Positions 9,554 to 18,948 of a DNA stretch of 64,000 bases are shown in pieces. The translations under genes and the position numbers were made by a program. Under the pieces are notes generated by a model that saw only the letters and a list, made by a program, of their open reading frames with translations, was not told where the DNA came from and made no database searches. The stretch comes from Oscillospiraceae bacterium (GTDB lineage: Bacteria; Bacillota; Clostridia; Oscillospirales; CAG-272), in assembly GCA_015064355.1 (NCBI GenBank), contig SVSJ01000006.1, forward strand, positions 19,873 to 83,872. The letters are read 5' to 3'. Each line of letters opens with the position of its first letter. The stretch's first letter is position 1.

Positions 9554-9734
9554 AATGCTTCCTCCTTTGTTTATCTACACTTATTAGACGAAATCCACTG
9601 GCAAAAGTTCCGATAAATCCCCAAGTATTTACTTTAATTAATATTGTAGTGGATTTCTTTGTCCGCTATGTGAACTGGTGGAAAATTTTTGCTGATTGTT
9701 TACATTTTTCGCTACTTGAAAAGGCGATATTTAT

Positions 9735-9763
9735 TTGACAAAGGGCAAGTTAGGTGGTATAAT
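9735..9763 (+). promoter_or_regulatory. Sigma-A-type promoter of uxaB-uxaC
   Basis: TTGACA (9735-9740), 17 bp, TATAAT (9758-9763). Confidence 0.88.
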
Positions 9764-9801
9764 GACAAGAGTATAGATTTTTTCATTTGGAGTAAACTAT
9801 T

Positions 9802-11238
9802 ATGAAACAGTTAAACAAGAATAATTTCACGAAGAAAACCAGACCTGTGAAGATCCTCCAGTTCGGAGAGGGTAACTTCCTCCGCGCTTTCGTTGAATGG
9901 ATCATCCAGGATATGAACGATAAGGGCGTGATCGACGCCGGCGTTGCGGTAGTTCAGCCTATGCCTGTGGGCAGAGTCGAGAATCTTGAAGCGCAGAACG
10001 GTCTTTACACCGTTTGTCTCGAGGGTATCGACAAGGGTGAGATCGTAAAGACCCGTCAGATCATTGACGTTCTCGAGGATTTCATCAATCCCTTTACACA
10101 GTATGACAAGTATCTCGAATACGCAAAGAGCGCAGACCTTGAAGTTGTTATCTCAAACACAACTGAGGCAGGTATCGCCCTGAATGCTGATGACACAGAC
10201 TTCACAAAGTGCCCCGTAAGCTTCCCCGGAAAGCTTCTCGCATTCCTCAAGGCAAGATACGATCACTTTAACGGTGCTGAAGAAGCCGGTCTTGCAATAG
10301 TTCCCTGCGAGCTTATCGACCACAACGGCGCGGTACTTAAGGAAGTGCTGAATCAGCTTGCTGCGATCTGCGGCTACGATGCTGACTTCATTAACTGGAT
10401 GAACAACGCAAATCACTTCACCGAAACTCTCGTTGACAGAATCGTTCCCGGTTATCCCCGCGACACAGTTGAGTCCATCTGGGAAGAAACCGGATTCAAG
10501 GACGACAACGTAGTTAAGGCTGAATGCTTCCACCTCTGGGTTCTTAAGAAGGAGCCTGTTGTTGAAGCACGCTTCCCTGCTGACAAGACGGGGCTTAACG
10601 TGATCTTCGCCGATGATATCACTCCCTACAAGCAGCGCAAGGTAAAGATCCTTAACGGTTCTCACACAGCAATGGTGCCGATCGCTTACCTTTCCGGTAT
10701 CGACACGGTTTCCGAAAGCCTTAACGATCCCGACGTTGGTGAATTCGTGCGCCAGCTTATCTTCGATATCGTTAACCCCACTATTGACCTGCCACAGGAT
10801 CAGATGAAATCCTTTGCAGACAGCGTTCTTGAAAGATTCAAGAATCCCTTTATCCGTCACGAGCTTATGTCTATTGCTCTGAACTCCACAACAAAGTTCA
10901 AGACAAGACTTCTTCCCACATACAACGATTACATCGCAAAGTTCGGCAAGGCTCCCCGCCACATTCTCTTCGCATTTGCTTCTCTCGTAGTATTCTACCG
11001 TGGCAAGCGCAGAGACGCGGATATTGCTCTTAACGATGCTCCCGAATACATCGATTTCTGGACAAAGCTGTGGCAGAACGAATGTTACACAAAGATCGCA
11101 GAAGGCGCCCTTTCCGCATCCAATCTCTGGGATCAGAACCTTGCAACAGACGAAACCGTAGCACTTGTTGCATCCTACATCAAGGATATTATTGAAAACG
11201 GTGAACGCGCAGCACTTCAGAATTTTCTTAAAGCTTAA
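9802..11238 (+). CDS. uxaB: Tagaturonate reductase (mannitol dehydrogenase family)
   Basis: 'ILQFGEGNFLRAFVEWIIQDMNDKG', 'KVKILNGSHTAMVPIAYLSG'; adjacent to uxaC. Confidence 0.9.
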   Translation: MKQLNKNNFTKKTRPVKILQFGEGNFLRAFVEWIIQDMNDKGVIDAGVAVVQPMPVGRVENLEAQNGLYTVCLEGIDKGEIVKTRQIIDVLEDFINPFTQYDKYLEYAKSADLEVVISNTTEAGIALNADDTDFTKCPVSFPGKLLAFLKARYDHFNGAEEAGLAIVPCELIDHNGAVLKEVLNQLAAICGYDADFINWMNNANHFTETLVDRIVPGYPRDTVESIWEETGFKDDNVVKAECFHLWVLKKEPVVEARFPADKTGLNVIFADDITPYKQRKVKILNGSHTAMVPIAYLSGIDTVSESLNDPDVGEFVRQLIFDIVNPTIDLPQDQMKSFADSVLERFKNPFIRHELMSIALNSTTKFKTRLLPTYNDYIAKFGKAPRHILFAFASLVVFYRGKRRDADIALNDAPEYIDFWTKLWQNECYTKIAEGALSASNLWDQNLATDETVALVASYIKDIIENGERAALQNFLKA

Positions 11239-11258
11239 GAAAGATTGAGGATAAATTT

Positions 11259-12653
11259 ATGAAAAAATTTATGGATAAAGATTTTATTCTGGAAACCGAA
11301 ACCGCTCAGAAGCTGTATCACGAATACGCGGCTGATATGCCCATTTTCGACTTCCATTGTCATCTGAACGTTCAGGAGATCTATGAAGACAAGAAGTTCC
11401 GCTCCATTACAGAGGCTTGGCTTGGCGGAGACCACTACAAATGGAGACTTATGAGACAGCTCGGTGTTGATGAAAGCTACATCACCGGCGACAAGAGCGA
11501 CTGGGAAAAGTTCGCGAAATTTGCTGAGGTTATGCCCTACGCTATCGGCAACCCCATTTACCACTGGACTCACCTGGAGCTTCAGAGATTCTTCGGAATT
11601 GACGAACAGCTCTCTCCCGAGACTGCAAAGAGTATTTACGATCGCTGCAACGAAAAGCTCCAGACACTCACCGCTCGCCAGCTTATTAAGATGAGCAACG
11701 TTAAAAAGCTCTTCACCACTGACGATCCCGTTGACGATCTCCACTTCCACAAGCTTATCGCAGAGGACGAGTCCTTTGACGTGGTTGTTGGTCCTGCCTT
11801 CCGTCCCGACAAGGTTATTAACATTGAGCTTTCCACATATATTCCCTACATTGAAAAGCTTGGCGAAGTATCCGGAATCAAGATCGACTGCATCGAGAAT
11901 CTTTGCAAGGCGCTTGAGAGCCGCGTGGAATTCTTCGATTCTATGGGTTGCGTCTGCTCCGACCACGCGCTTGACGTTGTAATGTACGCACCGGCTTCAG
12001 ATGCTGATGCGGAAGCTGTATTCCAGAAGGCTATGAGCGGCAAGAAGCTTACTCCCACAGAAACCGAGCAGTACAAGGGATATATTCTCGTGTTCCTCGG
12101 CAAGCAGTACGCTAAGAGAAATTGGGTTCAGCAGTACCACATCGGTGCTCTCCGCAACAATTCCAAGAGATACATGAGCATTCTCGGTCCCGACACAGGA
12201 TTTGACGCTATCGAGGATCAGACCTTCGCAAAGAAGCTGTCAATGCTCCTTGACAAGCTTGACTCCACAGACGAGCTTCCCAAGACTATTCTCTACTGCC
12301 TCAATCCAAGAGACAACGAAGTTCTCGCTACTATTATCAATTGCTTCCAGCAGGGTGGCGCCGTAAGCAAGATGCAGTTTGGCTCCGCTTGGTGGTTCAA
12401 CGATCAGAAGGACGGTATGGAACGTCAGCTTATGGCTCTTTCTCAGGTTGCGCTTCTCTCAAAATTCGTTGGTATGCTTACCGACAGCCGCAGCTTCCTT
12501 TCCTACACACGTCACGAATATTTCAGACGTATTCTCTGCAACATGCTCGGTAATCTCATCGAAAACGGTGAGTACCCCGCAAACGTTGAATTCGTAGGTC
12601 AGATCGTCCGCGACATTTGCTACAACAACTCTATTGCTTATTTCACAAAGTAA
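11259..12653 (+). CDS. uxaC: Glucuronate isomerase
   Basis: MKKFMDKDFILETETAQKLYHEYAADMPIFDFHCHLN...TDSRSFLSYTRHEYFRRILC. Confidence 0.95.
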   Translation: MKKFMDKDFILETETAQKLYHEYAADMPIFDFHCHLNVQEIYEDKKFRSITEAWLGGDHYKWRLMRQLGVDESYITGDKSDWEKFAKFAEVMPYAIGNPIYHWTHLELQRFFGIDEQLSPETAKSIYDRCNEKLQTLTARQLIKMSNVKKLFTTDDPVDDLHFHKLIAEDESFDVVVGPAFRPDKVINIELSTYIPYIEKLGEVSGIKIDCIENLCKALESRVEFFDSMGCVCSDHALDVVMYAPASDADAEAVFQKAMSGKKLTPTETEQYKGYILVFLGKQYAKRNWVQQYHIGALRNNSKRYMSILGPDTGFDAIEDQTFAKKLSMLLDKLDSTDELPKTILYCLNPRDNEVLATIINCFQQGGAVSKMQFGSAWWFNDQKDGMERQLMALSQVALLSKFVGMLTDSRSFLSYTRHEYFRRILCNMLGNLIENGEYPANVEFVGQIVRDICYNNSIAYFTK

Positions 12654-12663
12654 ATAATAAAAC

Positions 12664-12694
12664 GCTGCTCTCGACCACGGGGGCAGCTTTTTTT
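12664..12694 (+). terminator. Rho-independent terminator after uxaC
   Basis: gctgctc...gggcagc followed by a T-run. Confidence 0.75.
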
Positions 12695-12826
12695 ATCAAA
12701 AAATCTTATAAATTTTCCATAATTAAGTGGATTTTTTCCGTCTTATGTGTTATACTGTAAATTGTATAATTATATAAAGAGGATTTTTGAAAAAATACTG
12801 AAAAATCGGGAAAGCGAGGGAACTTT

Positions 12827-14311
12827 ATGAAAAAGAATATCGTCTTAACTGTGTGTGTTTCCTTGCTGATTTTTTGTGTTCTCACAGTTTGCGTATCTGC
12901 CGCGGAAGCTGATCACAACGGCGCGAATATTGAAAACGGCGGTTTCTCCGAGGGATACCTGATGAACGACGGAAACGAGCGCACGTACTCCACCTCCTGG
13001 GGTGAATCCTCTGTTACTGTAACAAGAGATGACGGTTTAAACTCCTTGTACGTTGTGTTTGACAGACTCCCACCGGAGTGGATACTGACAGACTTATCAA
13101 ACGGAGATTCCGTTGTATGCGGAAATAACACTTTTCTTCACGAATTTGTAAACGTTGCAGAGCTTTTCGGATATGCCCCCGTGTCGGTCAAGCTGTCCTT
13201 TGACACGGGAGTTTCCATTGCGGAGATCTACGGTTTTGGCGCAGGTGAGCTCCCCGGATGGGTTCAGATATGGGAGCCTATCCTTGAGGAGGCAGATCTT
13301 CTTATGATTTCATCCCACTCTGATGACGAGCAGCTTTTCTTCGCAGGAGTTCTTCCCTATTACGCTGGGGAGCTTGGACTTCGGGTTCAAGTTGCATATG
13401 TAGTGAACCATTTTGATACGAGAATGCGCCCCCACGAGCAGCTTGACGGGCTTTGGGAGGTCGGTGTAAGAAATTACCCCATTATTCCAAAGTTCCCCGA
13501 CCTTTATTCCGAGTCATACGAAGGGGCTGTTGCCGCTTTTGGTAATTACGGTTATTCATTCGACGATTTCTGCGAATATTTCACCGAGACCATTCGCCGC
13601 ACAAAGCCACTTGTAATTATGACCCACGATATTAACGGCGAGTACGGTCACGGCACACATATACTTTGCACAGCAGCTCTTCGCGAGTGCATTGAAAAGA
13701 CCGCTGACGCCGCATACTTCCCGGATAGTGCTGTCAAGTACGGCGTGTGGGACGTGGAGAAGGTTTATCTCCATTTGTACGGCGAGAATCAGATCGTGAT
13801 GGACTTCGACAAGCCCCTTGAGAAGTTTGGAGGCAAAACTGCTTTCCAAGTATCACAAGACGGATTCAAGCATCACACATCACAGCACTGGACCTGGTTC
13901 TACAAGTGGATCTACGGCAGCGGCTACAAGATCACAAAGGCTACAGAGATCACTACCTACTCACCTATTTATTACGGTCTTTACAGAACAACCGTTGGGT
14001 ACGATGTTGTAGGCGGGGATTTCTTCGAAAACGTAAAGACATACGCAGTTCGCGAGGCTGAAGAGGCAGCACGTGAAACCGAGCCTGCTGTAACGGAAGC
14101 CCCCACCACAGAAGCTCCCGCCACCGTGCCATACGCCACAGACGCACCGACAACTGAAGCACCTGAAACTATACCGACTGACAATCCCGGGGATGGCACA
14201 AGGCTTGATCCGGTTATTGTAATCGTCGGTGTGGTGGTATTTATGGCAATTATTCTTATTACATCTATGATATTACTGAAAACACCTGACAAAAAACGGA
14301 GACACAGATGA
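12827..14311 (+). CDS. Secreted membrane-anchored PIG-L/LmbE-type deacetylase with TEAP-rich linker and C-terminal TM
   Basis: Signal peptide; 'LLMISSHSDDEQLFFAGVLPYY' and 'THDINGEYGHGTH' (PIG-L metal-site motifs); TEAPTTEAP linker; C-terminal TM plus basic tail. Confidence 0.85.
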   Translation: MKKNIVLTVCVSLLIFCVLTVCVSAAEADHNGANIENGGFSEGYLMNDGNERTYSTSWGESSVTVTRDDGLNSLYVVFDRLPPEWILTDLSNGDSVVCGNNTFLHEFVNVAELFGYAPVSVKLSFDTGVSIAEIYGFGAGELPGWVQIWEPILEEADLLMISSHSDDEQLFFAGVLPYYAGELGLRVQVAYVVNHFDTRMRPHEQLDGLWEVGVRNYPIIPKFPDLYSESYEGAVAAFGNYGYSFDDFCEYFTETIRRTKPLVIMTHDINGEYGHGTHILCTAALRECIEKTADAAYFPDSAVKYGVWDVEKVYLHLYGENQIVMDFDKPLEKFGGKTAFQVSQDGFKHHTSQHWTWFYKWIYGSGYKITKATEITTYSPIYYGLYRTTVGYDVVGGDFFENVKTYAVREAEEAARETEPAVTEAPTTEAPATVPYATDAPTTEAPETIPTDNPGDGTRLDPVIVIVGVVVFMAIILITSMILLKTPDKKRRHR

Positions 14312-15393
14312 GTATTTTTGATAAAGTAACAGTTGTTATTCCCTCCTATAAGCCTGACGAGAAGCTGATCTCCACCTTGAACGGAGTAATCGACACAGGC
14401 TTTACTGACATAATCGTTGTTGATGACGGCGGCGGTGAAAAATACGCCCCCATATTTGAAAAGGTTAAGGCTATGCCCGGTTGCACAGTTCTGCACCACC
14501 CGGTAAATCGCGGAAAGGGTGCTGCGCTGAAGACCGCTTTTGCATATTACCTTGAGAATCGCCCGGAATCGGTTGGTCTCGTTACCGCTGATGCTGACGG
14601 TCAGCACCTGCCCGAGGACATTCTCGGCTGTGCCCGTGATATGGCAGAAAAGGAGAGCGTTATCCTCGGAGTAAGAGATTTCTCTCTCCCTCACGTACCG
14701 CCACGAAGCAAAGCCGGAAACCGTTTCACCTCCGGATTTTTCAAGATCTTCTTCGGAATGAACATTTCCGACACACAGACGGGCCTTCGCGCAATTCCGA
14801 GAAAGTATCTCAAGCCGATTGCAGAGGTTGAAGGTGACAGATACGAATACGAAACCCATATGCTCTTCCTTATCGGAAAAGCGCATATTCCTATGGCGGA
14901 GCACACCATCGACACGGTTTATATTGACGACAACAGTTCCTCTCACTTCAGAGTTGTCCGCGACAGCGCAAGAATCTATAAAATGGTTCTTTTGTTTGCG
15001 TTCAGCTCCCTTGTCTGCACGGTGATCGATATTGTGCTGGATCTTACTCTCGCAACAATCGTTTCCGACATTTTGCAGGTATCAAATGTGTTCGCTACAG
15101 CGCTACTTGCGTTTGCGGGAGCAAGGCTTATTTCTGCAGTGATCAACTATTTCTTAAACCGATTTGCAGTTTTCAAGGACGGCGGTCGGATCTCATTCCC
15201 TCGCTACGTTTTACTTGCTTGCTCGATCTTCGCAGTAAACATAATCCCTATACTGATCGTTTTTGTTTTTCCAATTCCGTTTACAAACGCCATTGTTATG
15301 CCCCTCAGACTAATTGTGAGCCTTATGGTCTTCCCTGTAAGCTTTAAACTCCAGCATAACTTCGTGTTCAACAAATACAAATGTATTAAGTAA
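14308..15393 (+). CDS. GT2 family glycosyltransferase fused to C-terminal GtrA-like membrane domain
   Basis: 'VVIPSYKPDEKLISTLNGV...IVVDDGGG...ADADGQHLPEDI...DTQTGLRAIP', then 4 TM segments with 'ARLISAVINYFLNRFAVFKDG'. Confidence 0.88.
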   Translation: MSIFDKVTVVIPSYKPDEKLISTLNGVIDTGFTDIIVVDDGGGEKYAPIFEKVKAMPGCTVLHHPVNRGKGAALKTAFAYYLENRPESVGLVTADADGQHLPEDILGCARDMAEKESVILGVRDFSLPHVPPRSKAGNRFTSGFFKIFFGMNISDTQTGLRAIPRKYLKPIAEVEGDRYEYETHMLFLIGKAHIPMAEHTIDTVYIDDNSSSHFRVVRDSARIYKMVLLFAFSSLVCTVIDIVLDLTLATIVSDILQVSNVFATALLAFAGARLISAVINYFLNRFAVFKDGGRISFPRYVLLACSIFAVNIIPILIVFVFPIPFTNAIVMPLRLIVSLMVFPVSFKLQHNFVFNKYKCIK

Positions 15394-15404
15394 AGGATCC
15401 TTCA

Positions 15405-16940
15405 ATGAATAAGAAACCGAAATTATCGTTCAAATACAAATATCTGGTGTGCGTGACGCTCCTTTTGTGTGTGGCGCTCATTGCCGTTGCTTATGTATGG
15501 ACTCTCCTTGATGATTACGAGAAATCCCAGCCGGAGAGACAGGTCGAGGCGCAGATAGAGCTTCTCCGTGAAAGTGCTATTGACGGCACTCTCTGGAACA
15601 AGTATGCTCTTCCCGATGTTCCAAAGAGCAAGTACGAAAGTATAGATTTCAGAGAACTTTATACTACGCTACTGAAAAACAATGAAATCTCATACAAGCT
15701 CAAGCCCGGCACGTTCAGTGAAACAAGCCTGGTTTACGAGATCGTTTGGCAGGACAAATACGTCCTTGCTGACGTAACTCTCGAAAGCGTTGGTGAACCT
15801 GTGACAAAGCTTGCGGTATTCACAATTCAGGAGTGGGAAACCTCCTCTGTGGATATTGTTGTTAACGCTCAAACTTACACTGTTGAAGCACCTGCCGACT
15901 TTACTGTCACGGTCAACGGAATCGAGCTTGACAGCAGTGAAGCATCCCCTCTCGCTGACGGTTCCGTTAAATACACCTGTGAGAACATTTTTGTCAAGCC
16001 AGATATTGTTATCACATCACCCGAAGGAGAAATCGCAACATATAAACAGTCCGGAAAACGATTCAAAACTGTTTTCTACGATTTCAGCCTTACCCTCCCC
16101 GCATCTCTTACTGTTTATCTGAACGGACAGCTCCACGAGGGAGTTGAGGTTGGCGACGGTACTGTTCGTCATGAGATCCGTGAGCTTTATGAACCTGAAG
16201 TTAAGATAACAGACCTTATGGGCAACACCGTTGAATACACCGGCGGAAGCAGTCTTCCCCTTACATTCTGCCAGGTTATTGTTGACGATAATTTCTCCGT
16301 AACAATTAACGGTGAAATTGCTCCTGATTCAATGAAGACTTTGTCTGACAATCCTGATTACGTGCATATCAAGGATTACGCTACCGGTGTTCCTCAGATA
16401 GCAACCTATAACATAGCTGTAGTCCTTGACGATGCAAAAATTGTTGCATTGGACGAAGACAGCGGAGCAGTATTTATTGATGCCACCGTAAAATCTCACA
16501 ATATAACCGATCGTAAGACCGGCAGCGATGTGCCTGAAGACATAGCCGCAGATATCGACGTACTGGCAACAGCAAAAAAGTGGAGCCTGTTTATGTCAAA
16601 GGACCTGACCGGCAACAACTACGGCTTCTGGGATCTGGCAAACAGCCTTGTTAAGGATTCCTACCTCTACAACGTGGCTTACAAGTACGCGACAGGTATT
16701 GATATTACCTTTACAAGTATCCACACTCTCAAGAATCCGCCATTTGTCAACGAAACCGTGGACAACTTCAAGTGGATAACAGACGACTGCTTCTCCGTTG
16801 ACATCGGATTTGACAAGCAGATGATTCTCGGAGACGGCAGAGATCTTACCGACACAATGTACTCAACATTCTATTTCGTTAAAAATGAACGCACGGGCAA
16901 TACGTGGAAATTAATTCAGATAAAGGAGATCGTGGAATAA
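15405..16940 (+). CDS. Membrane-anchored protein with three tandem TcaA-like beta domains
   Basis: Single N-terminal TM; repeats 'TVEAPADFTVTVNGIELD', 'TLPASLTVYLNGQLHEG', 'IVDDNFSVTINGEIAPD'. Confidence 0.7.
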   Translation: MNKKPKLSFKYKYLVCVTLLLCVALIAVAYVWTLLDDYEKSQPERQVEAQIELLRESAIDGTLWNKYALPDVPKSKYESIDFRELYTTLLKNNEISYKLKPGTFSETSLVYEIVWQDKYVLADVTLESVGEPVTKLAVFTIQEWETSSVDIVVNAQTYTVEAPADFTVTVNGIELDSSEASPLADGSVKYTCENIFVKPDIVITSPEGEIATYKQSGKRFKTVFYDFSLTLPASLTVYLNGQLHEGVEVGDGTVRHEIRELYEPEVKITDLMGNTVEYTGGSSLPLTFCQVIVDDNFSVTINGEIAPDSMKTLSDNPDYVHIKDYATGVPQIATYNIAVVLDDAKIVALDEDSGAVFIDATVKSHNITDRKTGSDVPEDIAADIDVLATAKKWSLFMSKDLTGNNYGFWDLANSLVKDSYLYNVAYKYATGIDITFTSIHTLKNPPFVNETVDNFKWITDDCFSVDIGFDKQMILGDGRDLTDTMYSTFYFVKNERTGNTWKLIQIKEIVE

Positions 16941-18055
16941 TGGACAGAACAAGAAACCCTTCAAACCGCGCTCCCCGGAAATCAACTCACGGCAATCCTG
17001 CAGCGAAGATTATTTTACAGATTCTCGCAGTGTTTTTAACCGCTATAGTCATTCTCGCCCTCACTCTGGTTATTTCAGTCAGAATGATGTGCTCGGAAAT
17101 CTCTCCGGCAGCCCAGAGAATGTTTGTTACGACCCTGCTTGAAACCGGACAGATGAAGTTTATTCCCTCTCTGTTCCTCTCGGAAGAAAAGATCCAAGAG
17201 ATCGTAAACACCAACTCCATGAGCTCCTTTGACGAGGAGGTTGACGACAGCCTTATCAGCGTTGGTAATTTCGGAAGCGTTGATATCGGCGGAACTGAAA
17301 CCGGCAAGGAAGAAAAGGACATTGAGGTAATCGAGATCTCCGGTCCCACATATTATGCTAATCTTATCGTTGTTAAAGATCCTTCAAGAGTAAGCGTTGC
17401 TTCCATCTTCCCCTGGAGACACGAAGGTGTTACCCTTGATAAGCTAGTTAATGATGCGGGAGCTATTGCCGGTATCAACGGCGGGCTCTACAACTCATAC
17501 AACAACTCCGGCGGAACTCCCTACGGTGTGGTTGTATCAAACGGTGAGATCCAGCTTAATGAGCCGAATCAGTGGCCCGGACTTGTGCTTATCGGTCTGA
17601 CGGAAGATAATATTCTCCAGATCGTAAATATTGACGGTATGTCAAAGGCGCAGGTTGAAAGCCTTATTAAAGATAAAAAGATTCGCGATGCTGTTACTTT
17701 CCAGGAAGAAAACAGCGACGTAAACAATCACTTCGTTCAGCTCGTTATAAACGGCGAGGCTCGTGAGCTTAACGGTAAAGGAAGCGGACTTAACCCTCGT
17801 ACAGCAATCGGTCAGCGAGCAGATGGAGCTCTCCTTCTTCTTGTTACTGACGGACGAGGCAAGAGCGGTCACCTTGGTGCTTCTGCCTCGGATCTCATTA
17901 ACATTATGCTTGAACACGGTGCTGTGAACGCGGCAAACCTTGACGGCGGAAGCTCATCCTGTATGTACTACGACGGCGAATATCTTATGACAAGCGTTAC
18001 GTTCTATTATACAAATGCTTCCTGGAAGCTTCCTCTGGCCTTTGTTGTAAATTAA
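16940..18055 (+). CDS. Phosphodiester glycosidase (NAGPA domain) protein, N-terminally membrane anchored
   Basis: ATG at 16940 overlaps the upstream stop (TAATG); 'AGAIAGINGGLYNSYNNSGGTPYGVVVSNGEI', 'NPRTAIGQRADGALLLLVTDGR', 'NAANLDGGSSSCMYYDGEYL'. Confidence 0.9.
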   Translation: MDRTRNPSNRAPRKSTHGNPAAKIILQILAVFLTAIVILALTLVISVRMMCSEISPAAQRMFVTTLLETGQMKFIPSLFLSEEKIQEIVNTNSMSSFDEEVDDSLISVGNFGSVDIGGTETGKEEKDIEVIEISGPTYYANLIVVKDPSRVSVASIFPWRHEGVTLDKLVNDAGAIAGINGGLYNSYNNSGGTPYGVVVSNGEIQLNEPNQWPGLVLIGLTEDNILQIVNIDGMSKAQVESLIKDKKIRDAVTFQEENSDVNNHFVQLVINGEARELNGKGSGLNPRTAIGQRADGALLLLVTDGRGKSGHLGASASDLINIMLEHGAVNAANLDGGSSSCMYYDGEYLMTSVTFYYTNASWKLPLAFVVN

Positions 18056-18065
18056 AAACTTAAAA

Positions 18066-18093
18066 AGCACTGTAAATTTACGGTGCTTTTTTC
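18066..18093 (+). terminator. Rho-independent terminator
   Basis: agcactgtaaatttacggtgct hairpin followed by T-run. Confidence 0.88.
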
Positions 18094-18102
18094 AATTTAC
18101 CC

Positions 18103-18131
18103 TTGTAAAGTGGCAAATTGTGTGATATAAT
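18103..18131 (+). promoter_or_regulatory. Sigma-A-type promoter of proBAC
   Basis: TTGTAA (18103-18108), 17 bp, TATAAT (18126-18131). Confidence 0.75.
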
Positions 18132-18172
18132 CATTTATTATTTCATATTTCACTATTTGAAAGGCATTCGCT

Positions 18173-18940
18173 ATGAGAATCGCTGTAAAAATCGGAACAT
18201 CAACCATTGCCCATCCCACGGGCAGACTTAATATAAAACACGTTGAAGATCTGTGCAAGACCATTTCCGACCTGGCAAACGCCGGAAACGAGGTTGTTCT
18301 AATCTCCTCCGGCGCCATCGGCATGGGTGTAGGTAAGCTGAATCTCAAGAGCCGTCCAACCGATATTCCCACAAAGCAGGCGGCTGCGGCAGTTGGCCAG
18401 TGTGAACTTATGTACGTTTATGATAATTTGTTTGCCGAGTACAATCACACAGTTGCCCAGATACTGCTTACAAGCGCTGACTTTGAAAGCCAGATCAGAT
18501 TTGAGAACTTCAAAAACACCATGAACCGACTTCTTGAGCTTGGGGCAATTCCCATTGTCAACGAGAACGATACTGTTGCTACTGATGAGATCGTCATCGG
18601 TGACAATGACACCTTGGCGGCTATGGTTTCTGTGGCGATCCACGCGGATCTTCTTGTGCTTCTCTCGGATATTGACGGTCTTTACACCGCCGACCCCCAC
18701 AAGTCAAGTGATGCAAAGCTGATTGACACTGTCGAAGAGATCACACCCGAGATCATCGCTCTGGCAGGGGGAAAAGGCTCCGAACTTGGTACAGGCGGTA
18801 TGACCACAAAGCTTCGCGCCGCACAGATCTGCACCGAGGTTGGTACTGACATGATCATCGCAAACGGCTCAAAGCCCTACCTGCTTTACGACATTGCAGA
18901 GGGCAAGGCTGTGGGAACAAGATTCGTTTCCAAAAAGTGA
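18173..18940 (+). CDS. proB: Glutamate 5-kinase
   Basis: 'VKIGTSTIAHPTGRLN', 'SSGAIGMGVGKL', 'GSELGTGGMTTKLRAAQICTEVGTDMIIANG'. Confidence 0.96.
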   Translation: MRIAVKIGTSTIAHPTGRLNIKHVEDLCKTISDLANAGNEVVLISSGAIGMGVGKLNLKSRPTDIPTKQAAAAVGQCELMYVYDNLFAEYNHTVAQILLTSADFESQIRFENFKNTMNRLLELGAIPIVNENDTVATDEIVIGDNDTLAAMVSVAIHADLLVLLSDIDGLYTADPHKSSDAKLIDTVEEITPEIIALAGGKGSELGTGGMTTKLRAAQICTEVGTDMIIANGSKPYLLYDIAEGKAVGTRFVSKK

Positions 18941-18948
18941 GGTTTAAT

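Noticed and set aside
10153-10962. 269-aa minus-strand ORF
   Set aside because: Antisense to uxaB; artefact of codon bias.
13981-14946. 321-aa minus-strand ORF with GASV repeats
   Set aside because: Antisense across the PIG-L and GT2 genes; the GASV stretch is the complement of the TEAP linker.
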